From contig PMTF01000013.1 of the NCBI GenBank assembly GCA_003167415.1, positions 38,692 through 102,691 of the forward strand: a stretch of 64,000 nt of DNA, in the 5' to 3' direction. Made by a program: the position numbers and the translations under genes. Below the pieces are notes generated by a model. That model worked only from the letters and a program-made list of their open reading frames with translations, searched no databases and was not told the DNA's origin. Within the stretch, counting starts at the first letter, position 1. Each line of letters starts with the position of its first letter. This document shows, piece by piece, positions 34,536 through 42,852 of this stretch. The DNA is from Acidimicrobiaceae bacterium. Lineage in GTDB: Bacteria > Actinomycetota > Acidimicrobiia > Acidimicrobiales > RAAP-2.

Positions 34536-35275
34536 TCGCCACGCTTCCGAGTTCGTTGTTGGCCGCGTTGCCGATCGCCGTCGCCGCCGGATTCGTCTCG
34601 TTCATCTCGCCGTGCGTGTTGCCGCTCCTGCCGGGTTACCTGGCGTTCTTAAGCGGCGCCGCCGGTTCGCTCGAAGGTCGTTCCGGTCGTGGGCGAGCGG
34701 TGCTCGGCTCGATCTCGTTCATCATCGGCTTCTCCATCGTGTTCGTCAGCGTGGGCGCTCTGTTCGGGGGCTTCGGGCACTTGCTGAGGGATCACGAACG
34801 AACGTTGTCGATCGTGTTCGGTTCGGTGACCATTTTGTTGGGGCTCTTCTTCGCGGGTTGGTGGCCCTCGCGGTGGCTGAATCGCGAGCGACGAATCCAT
34901 CACCTGCCGCGGGTCTCGATCCTCGGCGCGGGCGCGCTCGGATTCCTGTTCGCACTCGGGTGGACCCCGTGCCTCGGTCCCACGCTCGGCGCGATCGTGG
35001 CACTCGCGGCCATGAACTCGGACGCGACCGCGTTACGCGGGTCGATCCTCGCGTTCTTCTACTGCCTCGGACTCGGCATCCCCTTCGTCGTGGCGGCCCT
35101 GGCGACCGAGTGGGTCACGACGGCCTCGTCGTGGTTGCGTCGCCACCAACGCGCCATTGGTCGCATCGGCGGACTCTTGCTCGTGGTCATCGGGATTCTC
35201 GAAGTGACCGGCGCGTGGCATTCGTTCGTGATCTGGTTGCAGGTGCACTTTCCGTCGGGGCGCACAACCTTGTAG
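34532..35275 (+). CDS. ccdA: Cytochrome c biogenesis/thiol-disulfide membrane transporter CcdA
   Basis: CcdA passes electrons across the membrane to extracytoplasmic thioredoxin-like proteins that keep apocytochrome c or other thiols reduced. The 247-residue protein has six hydrophobic segments. The two redox cysteines are in ISPCVLPLLPG (helix 1) and GWTPCLGPTLG (helix 4). The start is the ATG in the ATGA overlap with menD, not the upstream track start. No ResA/CcsX or ResB/ResC partner is adjacent, so the electron acceptor is unknown here. Linkage to menaquinone genes may simply reflect shared respiratory function. Confidence 0.92.
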   Translation: MIATLPSSLLAALPIAVAAGFVSFISPCVLPLLPGYLAFLSGAAGSLEGRSGRGRAVLGSISFIIGFSIVFVSVGALFGGFGHLLRDHERTLSIVFGSVTILLGLFFAGWWPSRWLNRERRIHHLPRVSILGAGALGFLFALGWTPCLGPTLGAIVALAAMNSDATALRGSILAFFYCLGLGIPFVVAALATEWVTTASSWLRRHQRAIGRIGGLLLVVIGILEVTGAWHSFVIWLQVHFPSGRTTL

Positions 35276-35289
35276 GTATCGACGCCTCG

Positions 35290-35295
35290 TAGACT
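35290..35295 (+). promoter_or_regulatory. -10 box of leaderless tyrS transcript
   Basis: TAGACT ends six bases before the tyrS ATG (35302), with no ribosome-binding site. No T-box leader is present, unlike tyrS in many Firmicutes. Confidence 0.55.
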
Positions 35296-35301
35296 AGGTC
35301 G

Positions 35302-36585
35302 ATGAAACTACGTGACGACTGGGAGTTTCGTGGTCTGATTCATCAAACCACGGACGACGCGATACTTGATCGCCTTACCGACGGCGGCGTCACGGCCTAT
35401 ATCGGTTTCGACCCCACGGCCCCCTCGCTGCATTTGGGCCACCTCATGCAGCTCTGTACCCTTCGCCGATTGCAACTCGCCGGAAACCGGCCGATCTCCC
35501 TGGCCGGCGGTGGCACCGGTCTCATTGGCGATCCCAGTTTCAAGGCGGTCGAACGACCGCTCCTCACGCTCGAAGAGATTGAGGCCAATCTGGAGGGGAT
35601 CCGAGAGCAGCTCGCTCGCTTCCTCGATTTCACCGAGAGCGCGGGCCCCACCAAGGCGCTGCTGTTGAACAACGCCGACTGGCTGACGACGGTGTCGCTG
35701 ACCGACTTCTTGCGCGACGTGGGAAAGCACTTCACCGTCAACCAAATGATCGCCAAGGACATCGTGAAGAGTCGGCTCGATCGAGACGACGTGGGCCTCT
35801 CGTTCACCGAGTTCTCGTACATGCTGTTGCAGGCCTACGACTTCTTGCGCCTGAACCTCGATCACGACTGCACGTTGCAGTTGGGCGGATCGGACCAGTG
35901 GGGCAACATCACGGTCGGCACCGAGCTGGTGCGCAAGGCCACCGGTCACCGCGCCGACGGCGTGACGACGCCGTTACTATTGCGCGCCGACGGTCAGAAG
36001 TTTGGCAAGTCCGAGGGCGGTAACGAGAACGTGTGGCTGGACGCCACGATGACCTCGCCCTTCGCGTTGCACCAGTTCCTCTTGAACGCCGACGACGTCG
36101 CGACCCCGGCGATGCTGCGCTACTTCACCTTTCTCGATCACGAGACGATCCTCGAATTGGACGAGGCCACGCGCCTCGCGCCCCAAGAACGTCGAGCCCA
36201 ACGAGCCGCGGCGAACGCCATTGTCACCATGGTCCACGGGGAGGACGCCACGAGACGGGCCGAGCGCGCCGGCGAAGCGCTCTTCGCCGAGACGATCGCC
36301 GATCTCGATGAAGCGACGCTCTTGCAAGTAGTCGCCGACGCACCGTCGTCGAAGGTGGCGCGCAGCGAGCTGGAAGGCGGCATCGACGCCGCCGAACTGG
36401 TGATGCGCGCTGAACTGGCGACGTCGTTGGGCGAGGCGCGGCGCTACGTGGAACAAGGGGGCGTCTACGTGAACAACGTTCGGGTGGAGACCGGCGCGCG
36501 CGTCAACGCCACCCAGTTGTTGCACGGTCGCTACGTGATCCTTCGTCGCGGTCGGCGTCAAATGCACCTGGTGGTCGTTGCGTGA
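35302..36585 (+). CDS. tyrS: Tyrosyl-tRNA synthetase
   Basis: This class I aminoacyl-tRNA synthetase charges tRNA-Tyr. The 427-residue protein has the HIGH-type motif HLGH (SLHLGHLMQL, near residue 46), the tyrosine-binding GGSDQWGNI, the KMSKS-type loop KFGKSEGGN, and a C-terminal S4 RNA-binding domain (about 355-425: YVEQGGVYVNN). The start ATG is leaderless by the -10 box at 35290. The stop overlaps the next gene's GTG (GTGA). Confidence 0.97.
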   Translation: MKLRDDWEFRGLIHQTTDDAILDRLTDGGVTAYIGFDPTAPSLHLGHLMQLCTLRRLQLAGNRPISLAGGGTGLIGDPSFKAVERPLLTLEEIEANLEGIREQLARFLDFTESAGPTKALLLNNADWLTTVSLTDFLRDVGKHFTVNQMIAKDIVKSRLDRDDVGLSFTEFSYMLLQAYDFLRLNLDHDCTLQLGGSDQWGNITVGTELVRKATGHRADGVTTPLLLRADGQKFGKSEGGNENVWLDATMTSPFALHQFLLNADDVATPAMLRYFTFLDHETILELDEATRLAPQERRAQRAAANAIVTMVHGEDATRRAERAGEALFAETIADLDEATLLQVVADAPSSKVARSELEGGIDAAELVMRAELATSLGEARRYVEQGGVYVNNVRVETGARVNATQLLHGRYVILRRGRRQMHLVVVA

Positions 36586-37010
36586 TTCGTCGCGTCGCGG
36601 CGCTGCTCGCGGCGGGGATCCTGCTCGCGGCGTGCGGTTCGATTAGTCCGAGCCGAGCGATGTCGGGATGGGTGAAACAGAGTGGCTTCACGAGCAACGT
36701 CCAGTCGCTCTACCAAGACGTCAAGACCTCCGCCAAGGACCTTCGGAATCTTTCATTGATGAGCAACGACCTTCACACGTTCTGCAACGTGCTCTTCGTC
36801 GACGACGGCTCGATGCAGTCGTCGCTGCCCACGCCCGATCGGCAAGCGACGGCCCTGCTCGATAAGGCCTACCGGGACTTCGCGACGGCGGCGGTGGAGT
36901 GCTACAGCGCCATCGCCGTGGCCGGCGATCGAGCGAAGTCCCTCGCGGCCCTGAGCAGTGGTGCCGCGCTGTTGTCCGAGGCGCGGGCGCGCGTGGCGAC
37001 CGCTAGTTAA
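36582..37010 (+). CDS. Small putative lipoprotein, 142 aa
   Basis: A type II signal peptide is visible: RR, a hydrophobic core, then the lipobox LLAACGS with Cys at about residue 18. The mature protein should be lipid-anchored outside the membrane and processed by LspA (encoded in this window). The rest is mainly helical with two more cysteines (TFCNVLF and VECYSAI), which could form a disulfide. No named family recognised. The GTG start overlaps the tyrS stop (GTGA), so it is co-transcribed with tyrS, though a functional link is not obvious. Confidence 0.8.
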   Translation: MIRRVAALLAAGILLAACGSISPSRAMSGWVKQSGFTSNVQSLYQDVKTSAKDLRNLSLMSNDLHTFCNVLFVDDGSMQSSLPTPDRQATALLDKAYRDFATAAVECYSAIAVAGDRAKSLAALSSGAALLSEARARVATAS

Positions 37011-37017
37011 GAAGCGG

Positions 37018-37242
37018 CTAAGAACTCGGCGGTCGAAGGTCGATCTCGAGGCGCAAGATCCCGTCCTCGAGAGTGGCCGTCGCGTCACCCAGCATGGCGA
37101 AGTCCTGGAAGTCCAGGTTGGCGGCGTCAATGACGCGTTGCCGCTCGGGACCTTCCACCGGTGGGAATCCGCGCCGTTTAACGGCCTCGGCCCGTTCACG
37201 GAATCGAAGCACCATCTCGTTGGGATCAAAGGCAGGGCTCAC
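37018..37242 (-). CDS. Small conserved-looking hypothetical protein, 74 aa
   Basis: A soluble, charged protein with an N-terminal helical half (VLRFRERAEAVKRRGF) and a C-terminal segment (FAMLGDATATLEDGILRLEIDL) that looks like a short beta hairpin. Function is not recognised. Support comes from a TATCAT box exactly six bases before the GTG start, as in other leaderless genes here, and from strong third-position GC. It converges on the lipoprotein gene, leaving seven bases between the stops. Confidence 0.65.
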   Translation of the reverse strand: MSPAFDPNEMVLRFRERAEAVKRRGFPPVEGPERQRVIDAANLDFQDFAMLGDATATLEDGILRLEIDLRPPSS

Positions 37243-37248
37243 GTTGCG

Positions 37249-37254
37249 ATGATA
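37249..37254 (-). promoter_or_regulatory. -10 box of leaderless 74-aa gene
   Basis: On the minus strand TATCAT ends six bases before the GTG start at 37242. Confidence 0.45.
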
Positions 37255-37356
37255 GGGGCTTCACGCGAGTATCCAGTTGGTAACATAGATATTCAACTCA
37301 GTACTCCTGGGTTGTGGTCGCCGCCAGTTATGGCCCGCGGCCGGTGAGGAGTGGAC

Positions 37357-37569
37357 GTGAAAAAAGGCCGCCATCGTCGGTTTGTTGAAGCTCGCGAACT
37401 CAAACGCTCGACCGGACCCCGCGCAACAACTTGTGTGGAATGTGGCGCCGCGCCCGAAGACGTCCACGCGGAGTGGTGTCTCGCCGAAGAGGACCGCTAC
37501 GACGAGATTCTCGGCTCGTTGCCCCGAACCACGTTCAACGAAGAGGACCCCCTCGCCGCTGAGGGCTAG
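37357..37569 (+). CDS. Small Cys-containing hypothetical protein, 70 aa
   Basis: The 70-residue protein starts with a basic stretch (KKGRHRRFVEARELKR), has a C-X2-C pair (CVECG) and a third cysteine in EWCLAEE, and ends acidic. A metal-binding knuckle is possible but incomplete (three cysteines plus nearby histidine). GAGGAG (37346-37351) lies five bases before GTG 37357, which is therefore a better start than GTG 37351. It overlaps the 3' end of the convergent 246-aa gene by four bases. No family recognised. Confidence 0.65.
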   Translation: MKKGRHRRFVEARELKRSTGPRATTCVECGAAPEDVHAEWCLAEEDRYDEILGSLPRTTFNEEDPLAAEG

Positions 37570-38306
37570 GCCCTTTTTCGCATAACGGGGTGGGGAAGAC
37601 GCGTGCCCTTGGGCTGCGCCGAACGCTTGTTCATGTACGCCAGCAACTGGTCGTAAACCACCTGGCCGACCATCGCCACGAGCTCTTCGGACATGGAGTC
37701 GACGACGCGGTTCTTGCCGATGAACGCCGCGGGGTCCTCCGTGCACCACCAATGGAAGTCGGCGCCGCCGTCGCCCCAGTGACTACGGTTCCACTGCGAA
37801 ATACGAGTGATGACGTGTCCGCTCTCTTCGACTTCGTCGTCGCGTCGTAGCGGGAGTTGCCAGCAGACGTCGGGCTTCAGCGGGATGTAACTCTCTTCAT
37901 TATCGATCGCCATGACGTGCAGCGCGCAGCCCGGGCCTCGATGAAAGTCCGGGCGGTTGAGAAAGATGCAGGCGTCTTGCACCAGACGGGTGACGATCTC
38001 CCCGTTCTTCTTCACTCGAGTCGTTCCCTGGCGGCCCTTGGACTTGAACTGCCACTGGTCGGCGGTCAGGCGCTTGGCCGCCTTCTCGACGCGGCGCTGG
38101 TCCTTCTCGTCCGTGAAGTGGGCCCCGTAACTGCAACAGCCCTGGACGAGCTCGGGGGTGGCTTCGGTGAGCACGCCCTGGCACCCGGCGCCGAAGATGC
38201 ACTTCCAGTGGCTCTCCAGGAAAGTCACGTCGAACATCCACGTGCGCTGACGCTTGGTGTCTTCGAAGCTGATCCACTCGTGGGCGTCAGAGGGTATTGA
38301 ACTCAC
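37566..38306 (-). CDS. Cysteine-containing conserved hypothetical protein, 246 aa
   Basis: The 246-residue soluble protein has clustered cysteines and histidines: WKCIFGAGCQGV, GCCSYGAHF, CIFLNR, CALHVM and DVCWQLPL. The pattern recalls YkgJ-like CxxxxC metal-binding proteins, in which cysteines ligate Zn or an Fe-S cluster, but I cannot assign it to that family with confidence. Acidic and aromatic patches (NRSHWGDGGADFHWWC) follow. The GTG start has TAAGTT six bases upstream, so it is leaderless. It is divergent from the Nfu-type Fe-S gene, which makes a cluster-related role tempting but unproven. Confidence 0.78.
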   Translation of the reverse strand: MSSIPSDAHEWISFEDTKRQRTWMFDVTFLESHWKCIFGAGCQGVLTEATPELVQGCCSYGAHFTDEKDQRRVEKAAKRLTADQWQFKSKGRQGTTRVKKNGEIVTRLVQDACIFLNRPDFHRGPGCALHVMAIDNEESYIPLKPDVCWQLPLRRDDEVEESGHVITRISQWNRSHWGDGGADFHWWCTEDPAAFIGKNRVVDSMSEELVAMVGQVVYDQLLAYMNKRSAQPKGTRLPHPVMRKRA

Positions 38307-38312
38307 GGCAAG

Positions 38313-38318
38313 AACTTA
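38313..38318 (-). promoter_or_regulatory. -10 box of leaderless 246-aa gene
   Basis: On the minus strand TAAGTT ends six bases before the GTG start at 38306. Confidence 0.45.
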
Positions 38319-38344
38319 CTCGCGTAAAGAGCAGTACTTACCCA

Positions 38345-38350
38345 TACACT
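38345..38350 (+). promoter_or_regulatory. -10 box of leaderless Nfu-type gene
   Basis: TACACT ends six bases before the ATG at 38357. The divergent -10 of the 246-aa gene lies 26 bases away, so the two promoters share a 50-base region. Confidence 0.5.
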
Positions 38351-38356
38351 TGAGAC

Positions 38357-39004
38357 ATGACAAGTGTCGAAACTTTTGAAGTCCTCACGTTGACCGATGA
38401 GGCTCGTAACGTCGTCACCGACGCCCTCAACGCCGAAGATCACGCGGAGACGTTGGCGCTCTACGTCGAGGTCACCGGCACGCGTGGCGCCGGGTACTCC
38501 TACGACCTGTACTTCTCGGACCGCGCCGACGCGCCCGAGGGCGCCGCGATCGGCAGTGACGGTGGCGTGACGATTGTGGTGCCGCCCAAGAGCGTGGAAC
38601 GGCTGCGCGGCAGTCGGCTGGAGTTCGCCAACGAAGGCGGCGGTTTGGTTCTGGTGAACCCGAACGTGCCCACGCCCGAAGAGATCAACCCCGGCGTACC
38701 AGCGGACATCCTGGCGCTGGGCATCACTGGACCGCTGGCCCTGTTGGCGATTGACGTCCTCGAGTCCAGTGTCAATCCCGCGATCGCCTCCCACGGGGGA
38801 CGCGCCGATCTGATCGCTCTCGACGAGGAGAAGAAGGTCGCGTACCTCAAACTCTCCGGTGGTTGCCAGGGATGCGCGATGAGTCGATTGACGCTCTCCC
38901 AGGGCATCGAGACCCAACTCATCGAAGCTATTCCGGAACTGACCGGCGTCATCGACGTCACCGACCACGCCTCGGGAGAGAATCCGTTCTACGCCAAAGA
39001 GTAA
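38357..39004 (+). CDS. Nfu/NifU-type Fe-S cluster carrier protein (NfuA-like)
   Basis: The 215-residue protein has an N-terminal degenerate A-type (HesB/IscA-like) domain (about 1-100) that lacks the cluster cysteines, and a C-terminal NifU domain (about 120-205) with the cluster-binding CXXC in SGGCQGCAMS. This is the NfuA architecture, which carries Fe-S clusters from assembly scaffolds to target enzymes in the cytosol. The ATG is preceded by a -10 box at six bases. It stands alone, with no suf or isc genes nearby. Confidence 0.88.
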   Translation: MTSVETFEVLTLTDEARNVVTDALNAEDHAETLALYVEVTGTRGAGYSYDLYFSDRADAPEGAAIGSDGGVTIVVPPKSVERLRGSRLEFANEGGGLVLVNPNVPTPEEINPGVPADILALGITGPLALLAIDVLESSVNPAIASHGGRADLIALDEEKKVAYLKLSGGCQGCAMSRLTLSQGIETQLIEAIPELTGVIDVTDHASGENPFYAKE

Positions 39005-39023
39005 AGACGCTCTTCGGTCGTTC

Positions 39024-39029
39024 TAGAAT
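39024..39029 (+). promoter_or_regulatory. -10 box of leaderless aroC transcript
   Basis: TAGAAT ends six bases before the aroC ATG (39036). It would drive the aroC-aroK-aroB-aroQ operon. Confidence 0.55.
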
Positions 39030-39035
39030 TACCTG

Positions 39036-40226
39036 ATGTTGCGCTTCCTCACGGCCGGAGAGAGTCACGGTCCTTCCCTAAGCGTCATCGTCGAGGGCCT
39101 GCCCGCGGGACTCGCGATCGGCGTCGAAGAGATCGCCGACGAATTGGCGCGACGTCGACTGGGGTACGGACGAGGACCTCGAATGCGCTTCGAGCGCGAT
39201 GAACTGCGACTCATCGGTGGCGTGCGCCACGGGCGCACACTCGGTTCACCGGTCGCCGTCGAGATCCTGAACTCCGAGTGGCCCAAATGGGAACTCGAGA
39301 TGTCGGCCGCTCCGGGCACGCCGACGCAGAAGCAAACCAAACCGCGTCCCGGTCACGCCGATTTGGCCGGCATGCAGAAGTACAGCTTCGATGACGCGCG
39401 CGACGTGCTGGAGCGAGCCAGCGCCCGTGAGACGGCGGCGCGCGTCGTCGCCGGCGCCCTCGCCAAGGCGCTCCTGTCGACCATCGGGGTGGCGATCGTG
39501 AGCCACGTGACACGCATCGGCGAGGTCACCACGCCGAGTGATCGGCGACCGCTTCCCGGGGATCTCGAGACGGTCGACGACAACGAGGTCCGTTGTTTTG
39601 ATCCCGAGAGCGCCGCCGCGATGGTCCTCGAAATCAAGGCCGCCGCGAAGGTCGGCGACTCCCTCGGCGGCATCGTCGAAGTCATCGCCTACGGCGTGCC
39701 GGTGGGGCTCGGCAGCCACGTGCACTGGGATCGCAAGCTCGACGGAATGCTCGCGGGCGCCCTCATGAGCATCCACGCGGTGAAGGCGGTCGAAATCGGA
39801 GATGGCTTCGCCCAGGCCGCCCAGCGCGGCAGTGTCGCGCACGACGCGATCGCCGTCGACGACACCTTTGATCAGGGAGGCGGTTTCATTCGTCGCAGCG
39901 ATCACGCCGGTGGCACCGAGGGAGGGATCTCCTCGGGCGCGCCGATCATCGCGAAGGTCGCGATGAAGCCGCTCTCCACCCTGAATCGACCGGTCCTCGA
40001 AACCGTGGACGTGGTAACCCACGAAACCGCGGTCTCGTTCAAGGAACGCACCGACGTCACCGCGGTGCCGGCGCTCGGCGTCGTCACCGAAGCGATGATG
40101 GCGCTCGTCTTGGCCAATGAGGCCCTACGCAAGTTCGGCGGCGATTCAGTGGAGGAGTTCTCGCGCAATCACGCGTCCTACATTGCGAATCTCGGTTCGA
40201 CCTCATCAGCCGCCCGTCCCGAGTAA
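39036..40226 (+). CDS. aroC: Chorismate synthase
   Basis: This FMN-dependent enzyme converts EPSP to chorismate, the last shikimate-pathway step and the source of isochorismate for the menaquinone genes in this window. The 396-residue protein starts at the family's conserved N-terminus (LRFLTAGESHGPSL), and has RRLGYGRGPRM, RPGHADLAG, RASARETAARV and SDHAGGTEGGIS. All signature regions are intact. It is first in an aroC-aroK-aroB-aroQ operon, two bases before aroK. Confidence 0.97.
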   Translation: MLRFLTAGESHGPSLSVIVEGLPAGLAIGVEEIADELARRRLGYGRGPRMRFERDELRLIGGVRHGRTLGSPVAVEILNSEWPKWELEMSAAPGTPTQKQTKPRPGHADLAGMQKYSFDDARDVLERASARETAARVVAGALAKALLSTIGVAIVSHVTRIGEVTTPSDRRPLPGDLETVDDNEVRCFDPESAAAMVLEIKAAAKVGDSLGGIVEVIAYGVPVGLGSHVHWDRKLDGMLAGALMSIHAVKAVEIGDGFAQAAQRGSVAHDAIAVDDTFDQGGGFIRRSDHAGGTEGGISSGAPIIAKVAMKPLSTLNRPVLETVDVVTHETAVSFKERTDVTAVPALGVVTEAMMALVLANEALRKFGGDSVEEFSRNHASYIANLGSTSSAARPE

Positions 40227-40228
40227 CC

Positions 40229-40735
40229 GTGGGTCACCTCGTTCTCGTGGGTCTTCCGGGCGTCGGAAAGACGACGTTGGCTCGAGCACTGGCCGAGCGC
40301 TGGCACACCGAGGCCCTCGACACCGACGATGTGCTGGCTTCGGCCGTGGGTGCGTCGGCCGCGCAGTACCTGCGCGACGAGGGGGAGAAGAACTACCGGA
40401 CTCGCGAATTCGAGGCGCTGAGGGCGGCCCTCCACGAGGCGAGCGACGCGGTCATCGCGACCGGTGGCGGGATCGTCTGTTCATCGGGCGCGCGTGCGGC
40501 GCTGTCAGAAGAGTTCACGCTCTGGCTGGACTGTGATGACGACGTCATCCTCGCTCGTCTCGGCGACGGGGATCGACCACTGCTCGCCGCGGGTCCGGCC
40601 GAGGGACTGGCGCGACTGCGGAGCGAACGAGAAGAGTGGTACCGCGAAGTCTCACGGGGCCGGATAGACACGTCAGCGCCGCTCGATGAGGTCGTCGCGC
40701 ACGTGGCGCGTGAAGTCGATAGGTTGACGCGATGA
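40229..40735 (+). CDS. aroK: Shikimate kinase
   Basis: AroK phosphorylates shikimate with ATP. The 168-residue protein has the P-loop GLPGVGKTTLAR (about 6-17), DTDDVLA for Mg and shikimate binding, the EKNYRTREFEAL segment, and ATGGGIV in the central part. The start is a GTG two bases after the aroC stop. It overlaps aroB by ATGA. Confidence 0.95.
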   Translation: MGHLVLVGLPGVGKTTLARALAERWHTEALDTDDVLASAVGASAAQYLRDEGEKNYRTREFEALRAALHEASDAVIATGGGIVCSSGARAALSEEFTLWLDCDDDVILARLGDGDRPLLAAGPAEGLARLRSEREEWYREVSRGRIDTSAPLDEVVAHVAREVDRLTR

Positions 40736-41781
40736 ACGTGAGCGTCGAACTCGGAGAGCGCTCGTACGACGTCGTGCTCGGCGACGGCGCGCGCCACCAG
40801 CTCGCCGAACTGATCCGGCAGCGCGCGCCGCGAGCCCGAGTCGCCGTGATCGTGACGACGCCCTCGATCGCTCTCCAACCGTGGTTCGAGGTCACCAGCG
40901 GAATTGAACAGCACGTACTGACGGTGCCCGACGGAGAAGCGGCGAAGGCGCTCGACGTGCTCGAGGTGCTGTTAGAAGAGGTGGCGCAGTTCGAACTGTC
41001 GCGATTTGACGTGCTGGTGGGCATCGGCGGCGGGGCGTTGACCGACCTCGTGGGCTTTGCCGCCGCCACGTATTTGCGCGGGGTTTCGCTGGTGCAGATG
41101 CCGACGTCGCTGGTGGGCCAGGTGGACGCGGCGATCGGTGGGAAGACCGGCGTCAACTTGCGATCGGGCAAGAACCTGGTGGGCGCGTTTCACCAACCGA
41201 TCGGCGTCTTGTGTGACTTGGCGACGATTGCCACGTTGCCGGAGCGTGAACGTCTCGCCGGACTGGGCGAGGTCGCGAAATGTTGGCTCCTGGAAGGTGG
41301 TTTTGCCGCCGAGTTGGCCGACGTCTCCTTGCACGACCTGATCGTGATGTCGGTACAACTGAAGGCGGCGGTCGTGAGCGCCGACGAACAAGAGGGCGGG
41401 CGTCGCGCGCTGTTGAACTACGGGCACACCCTCGCCCACGCCCTCGAAAAACTGGCGCTCGCTCGCGATAGCGATGAGTTGCGACACGGCGAGGCGGTCG
41501 CCATCGGCCTGGCCTTCGCCGTCCGAGTGGCCGAAGCGCTCGGTCGGGTCGATCACAGCGAAGTGCTGCGCCACGACGATGTGCTGGAGTTCTTTGGACT
41601 CCAACGTCGAATTCCCGAACACTTTCCCACGTCGTCGCTGCTCGAAGCGATGGCCCACGACAAGAAGGCCCATCACGACTTGACCTTCGTGCTGGCGGGC
41701 GCCGAGGGTTTCGAGACCGTACACGACGTCGACCCACAACTCGTGAGTGACGTACTGGAGAGATTCCAAGGAGAACCATGA
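40732..41781 (+). CDS. aroB: 3-dehydroquinate synthase
   Basis: AroB is the NAD- and metal-dependent enzyme that cyclises DAHP to 3-dehydroquinate. The 349-residue protein has the NAD-binding GIGGGALTDLVGFAAATY, QMPTSLVGQVDAAIGGKTG, a metal ligand region in GLGEVAKCW, and the metal-binding histidines in NYGHTLAHALE and HGEAVAIGL. It overlaps its neighbours by ATGA on both sides. Family members acting on other substrates (DOIS) are less likely in this operon. Confidence 0.96.
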   Translation: MNVSVELGERSYDVVLGDGARHQLAELIRQRAPRARVAVIVTTPSIALQPWFEVTSGIEQHVLTVPDGEAAKALDVLEVLLEEVAQFELSRFDVLVGIGGGALTDLVGFAAATYLRGVSLVQMPTSLVGQVDAAIGGKTGVNLRSGKNLVGAFHQPIGVLCDLATIATLPERERLAGLGEVAKCWLLEGGFAAELADVSLHDLIVMSVQLKAAVVSADEQEGGRRALLNYGHTLAHALEKLALARDSDELRHGEAVAIGLAFAVRVAEALGRVDHSEVLRHDDVLEFFGLQRRIPEHFPTSSLLEAMAHDKKAHHDLTFVLAGAEGFETVHDVDPQLVSDVLERFQGEP

Positions 41782-42224
41782 GTAACGAAATCCTGCTGTT
41801 GTCGGGACCGAACCTCGATCTCCTCGGAACGCGCAACCCCGAGATCTACGGGACCACCACGCTGACTGAGCACGTGGAGCGCTTTCGCCAGCTCGCGAGC
41901 GACGCCGGTTTCAGCGTCCGTCACGTGCAGTCGAATTTCGAGGGCGATCTCATCGAAGCGGTGCACGCCGCGCGAGGAGATGCGGTGGCGATCGTGATTA
42001 ACGCCGGGGCGCTCACGCACTCCTCGTGGGCCCTCGCCGACGCGCTCGACACGTTCACGGGGATCAAAGTCGAAGTACATATCTCGAATCCGGCGGCCCG
42101 AGAACCTTTTCGTCACCTCAGCACGCTGGCCGGTTCGGTCAGTGGCTCGATTGCCGGATTCGGTGCCACGAGTTACGAATTGGCCCTCGACGCCGTTCGG
42201 CGATTGACCTCAACTTCGTCCTAG
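41778..42224 (+). CDS. aroQ: 3-dehydroquinate dehydratase, type II
   Basis: This type II dehydroquinase removes water from 3-dehydroquinate. The 148-residue protein begins LLLSGPNLDLLGTRNPEIYG, carrying the flexible-loop Arg and catalytic Tyr, and has VQSNFEGDLIEAVH, INAGALTHSS and EVHISNPAAREPFRH with the catalytic His. The length is typical of the dodecameric type II enzyme, unlike the larger AroD. Its TAG stop is part of CCTAGT, which could pair with sequence in the efp leader palindrome. Confidence 0.95.
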   Translation: MSNEILLLSGPNLDLLGTRNPEIYGTTTLTEHVERFRQLASDAGFSVRHVQSNFEGDLIEAVHAARGDAVAIVINAGALTHSSWALADALDTFTGIKVEVHISNPAAREPFRHLSTLAGSVSGSIAGFGATSYELALDAVRRLTSTSS

Positions 42225-42238
42225 TCGAGCACGTAACA

Positions 42239-42261
42239 GCGTTGCCTAGACTAGGCAACGC
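42239..42261. repeat. 23-bp palindrome in the aroQ-efp gap
   Basis: GCGTTGCCTAG, one base, CTAGGCAACGC is a perfect dyad in a 63-base gap. In RNA it can form a stem of eight pairs with a seven-base loop. There is no T-tract, so it is not a standard intrinsic terminator. It may be an operator, an attenuating hairpin, or a terminator of the type without a U-tail. A competing pairing with CCTAGT over the aroQ stop is possible. The TAGACT at its centre also resembles a -10 box. Confidence 0.8.
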
Positions 42262-42287
42262 ACGATTCGCGAAAGGTCGCCCCGCTC

Positions 42288-42851
42288 ATGCCTGCAATTT
42301 CAACGTCGGACATTAGAAACGGCATCACCATAAAGCTCGACGACGGTCTCTTCACGGTCATTGAGTTCCAGCACGTGAAGCCGGGAAAGGGCGGAGCGTT
42401 CGTGCGAACCAAGTTGCGCAATGCGCGTTCCGGCGCGGTGATCGAGCGAACGTACCGATCGGACGAGCGCCTGGAGCAGGCGATGATGGACAAGCGCGAC
42501 ACCCAGTACCTCTACCGCGACGGCGACGACTACATCTTCATGGACCAGTCGACCTACGACCAGGTGCCGGTCTCCTCGAAGAGCCTGGGTGAGGCGGCCA
42601 ACTTTCTCAAGGAGACCGGCAAGGCCATGCTGATCTTGCACGACGACGAGATCATCGGAGTGGAGCTTCCCGCGTCGGTCGAGTTGACGATCACCGAAAC
42701 CGAACCGGGCATCCAAGGCGACCGGGTGTCGGGTGCGCGCAAATCCGCGACCTTAGAGACCGGTCTCGTCGTGCAGGTTCCCTTATTCGTCGGACCCGGT
42801 GAACTCATCAAGGTCGACACCCGCACCGGTGAATACATGACCCGGGCCTAG
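42288..42851 (+). CDS. efp: Translation elongation factor P
   Basis: EF-P relieves ribosome stalling at polyproline stretches. The 187-residue protein has the three beta-barrel domains of the family. The domain I tip loop reads KPGKGGAF, with Lys at the position that is modified in some bacteria. The C-terminal signature region includes GDRVSGARKSATLETG. No EpmA, EarP or YmfI-type modifying enzyme is seen nearby, so the modification state is open. GAAAGG lies eleven bases before the ATG. The gene is followed by nusB after one base. Confidence 0.95.
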   Translation: MPAISTSDIRNGITIKLDDGLFTVIEFQHVKPGKGGAFVRTKLRNARSGAVIERTYRSDERLEQAMMDKRDTQYLYRDGDDYIFMDQSTYDQVPVSSKSLGEAANFLKETGKAMLILHDDEIIGVELPASVELTITETEPGIQGDRVSGARKSATLETGLVVQVPLFVGPGELIKVDTRTGEYMTRA

Positions 42852-42852
42852 C

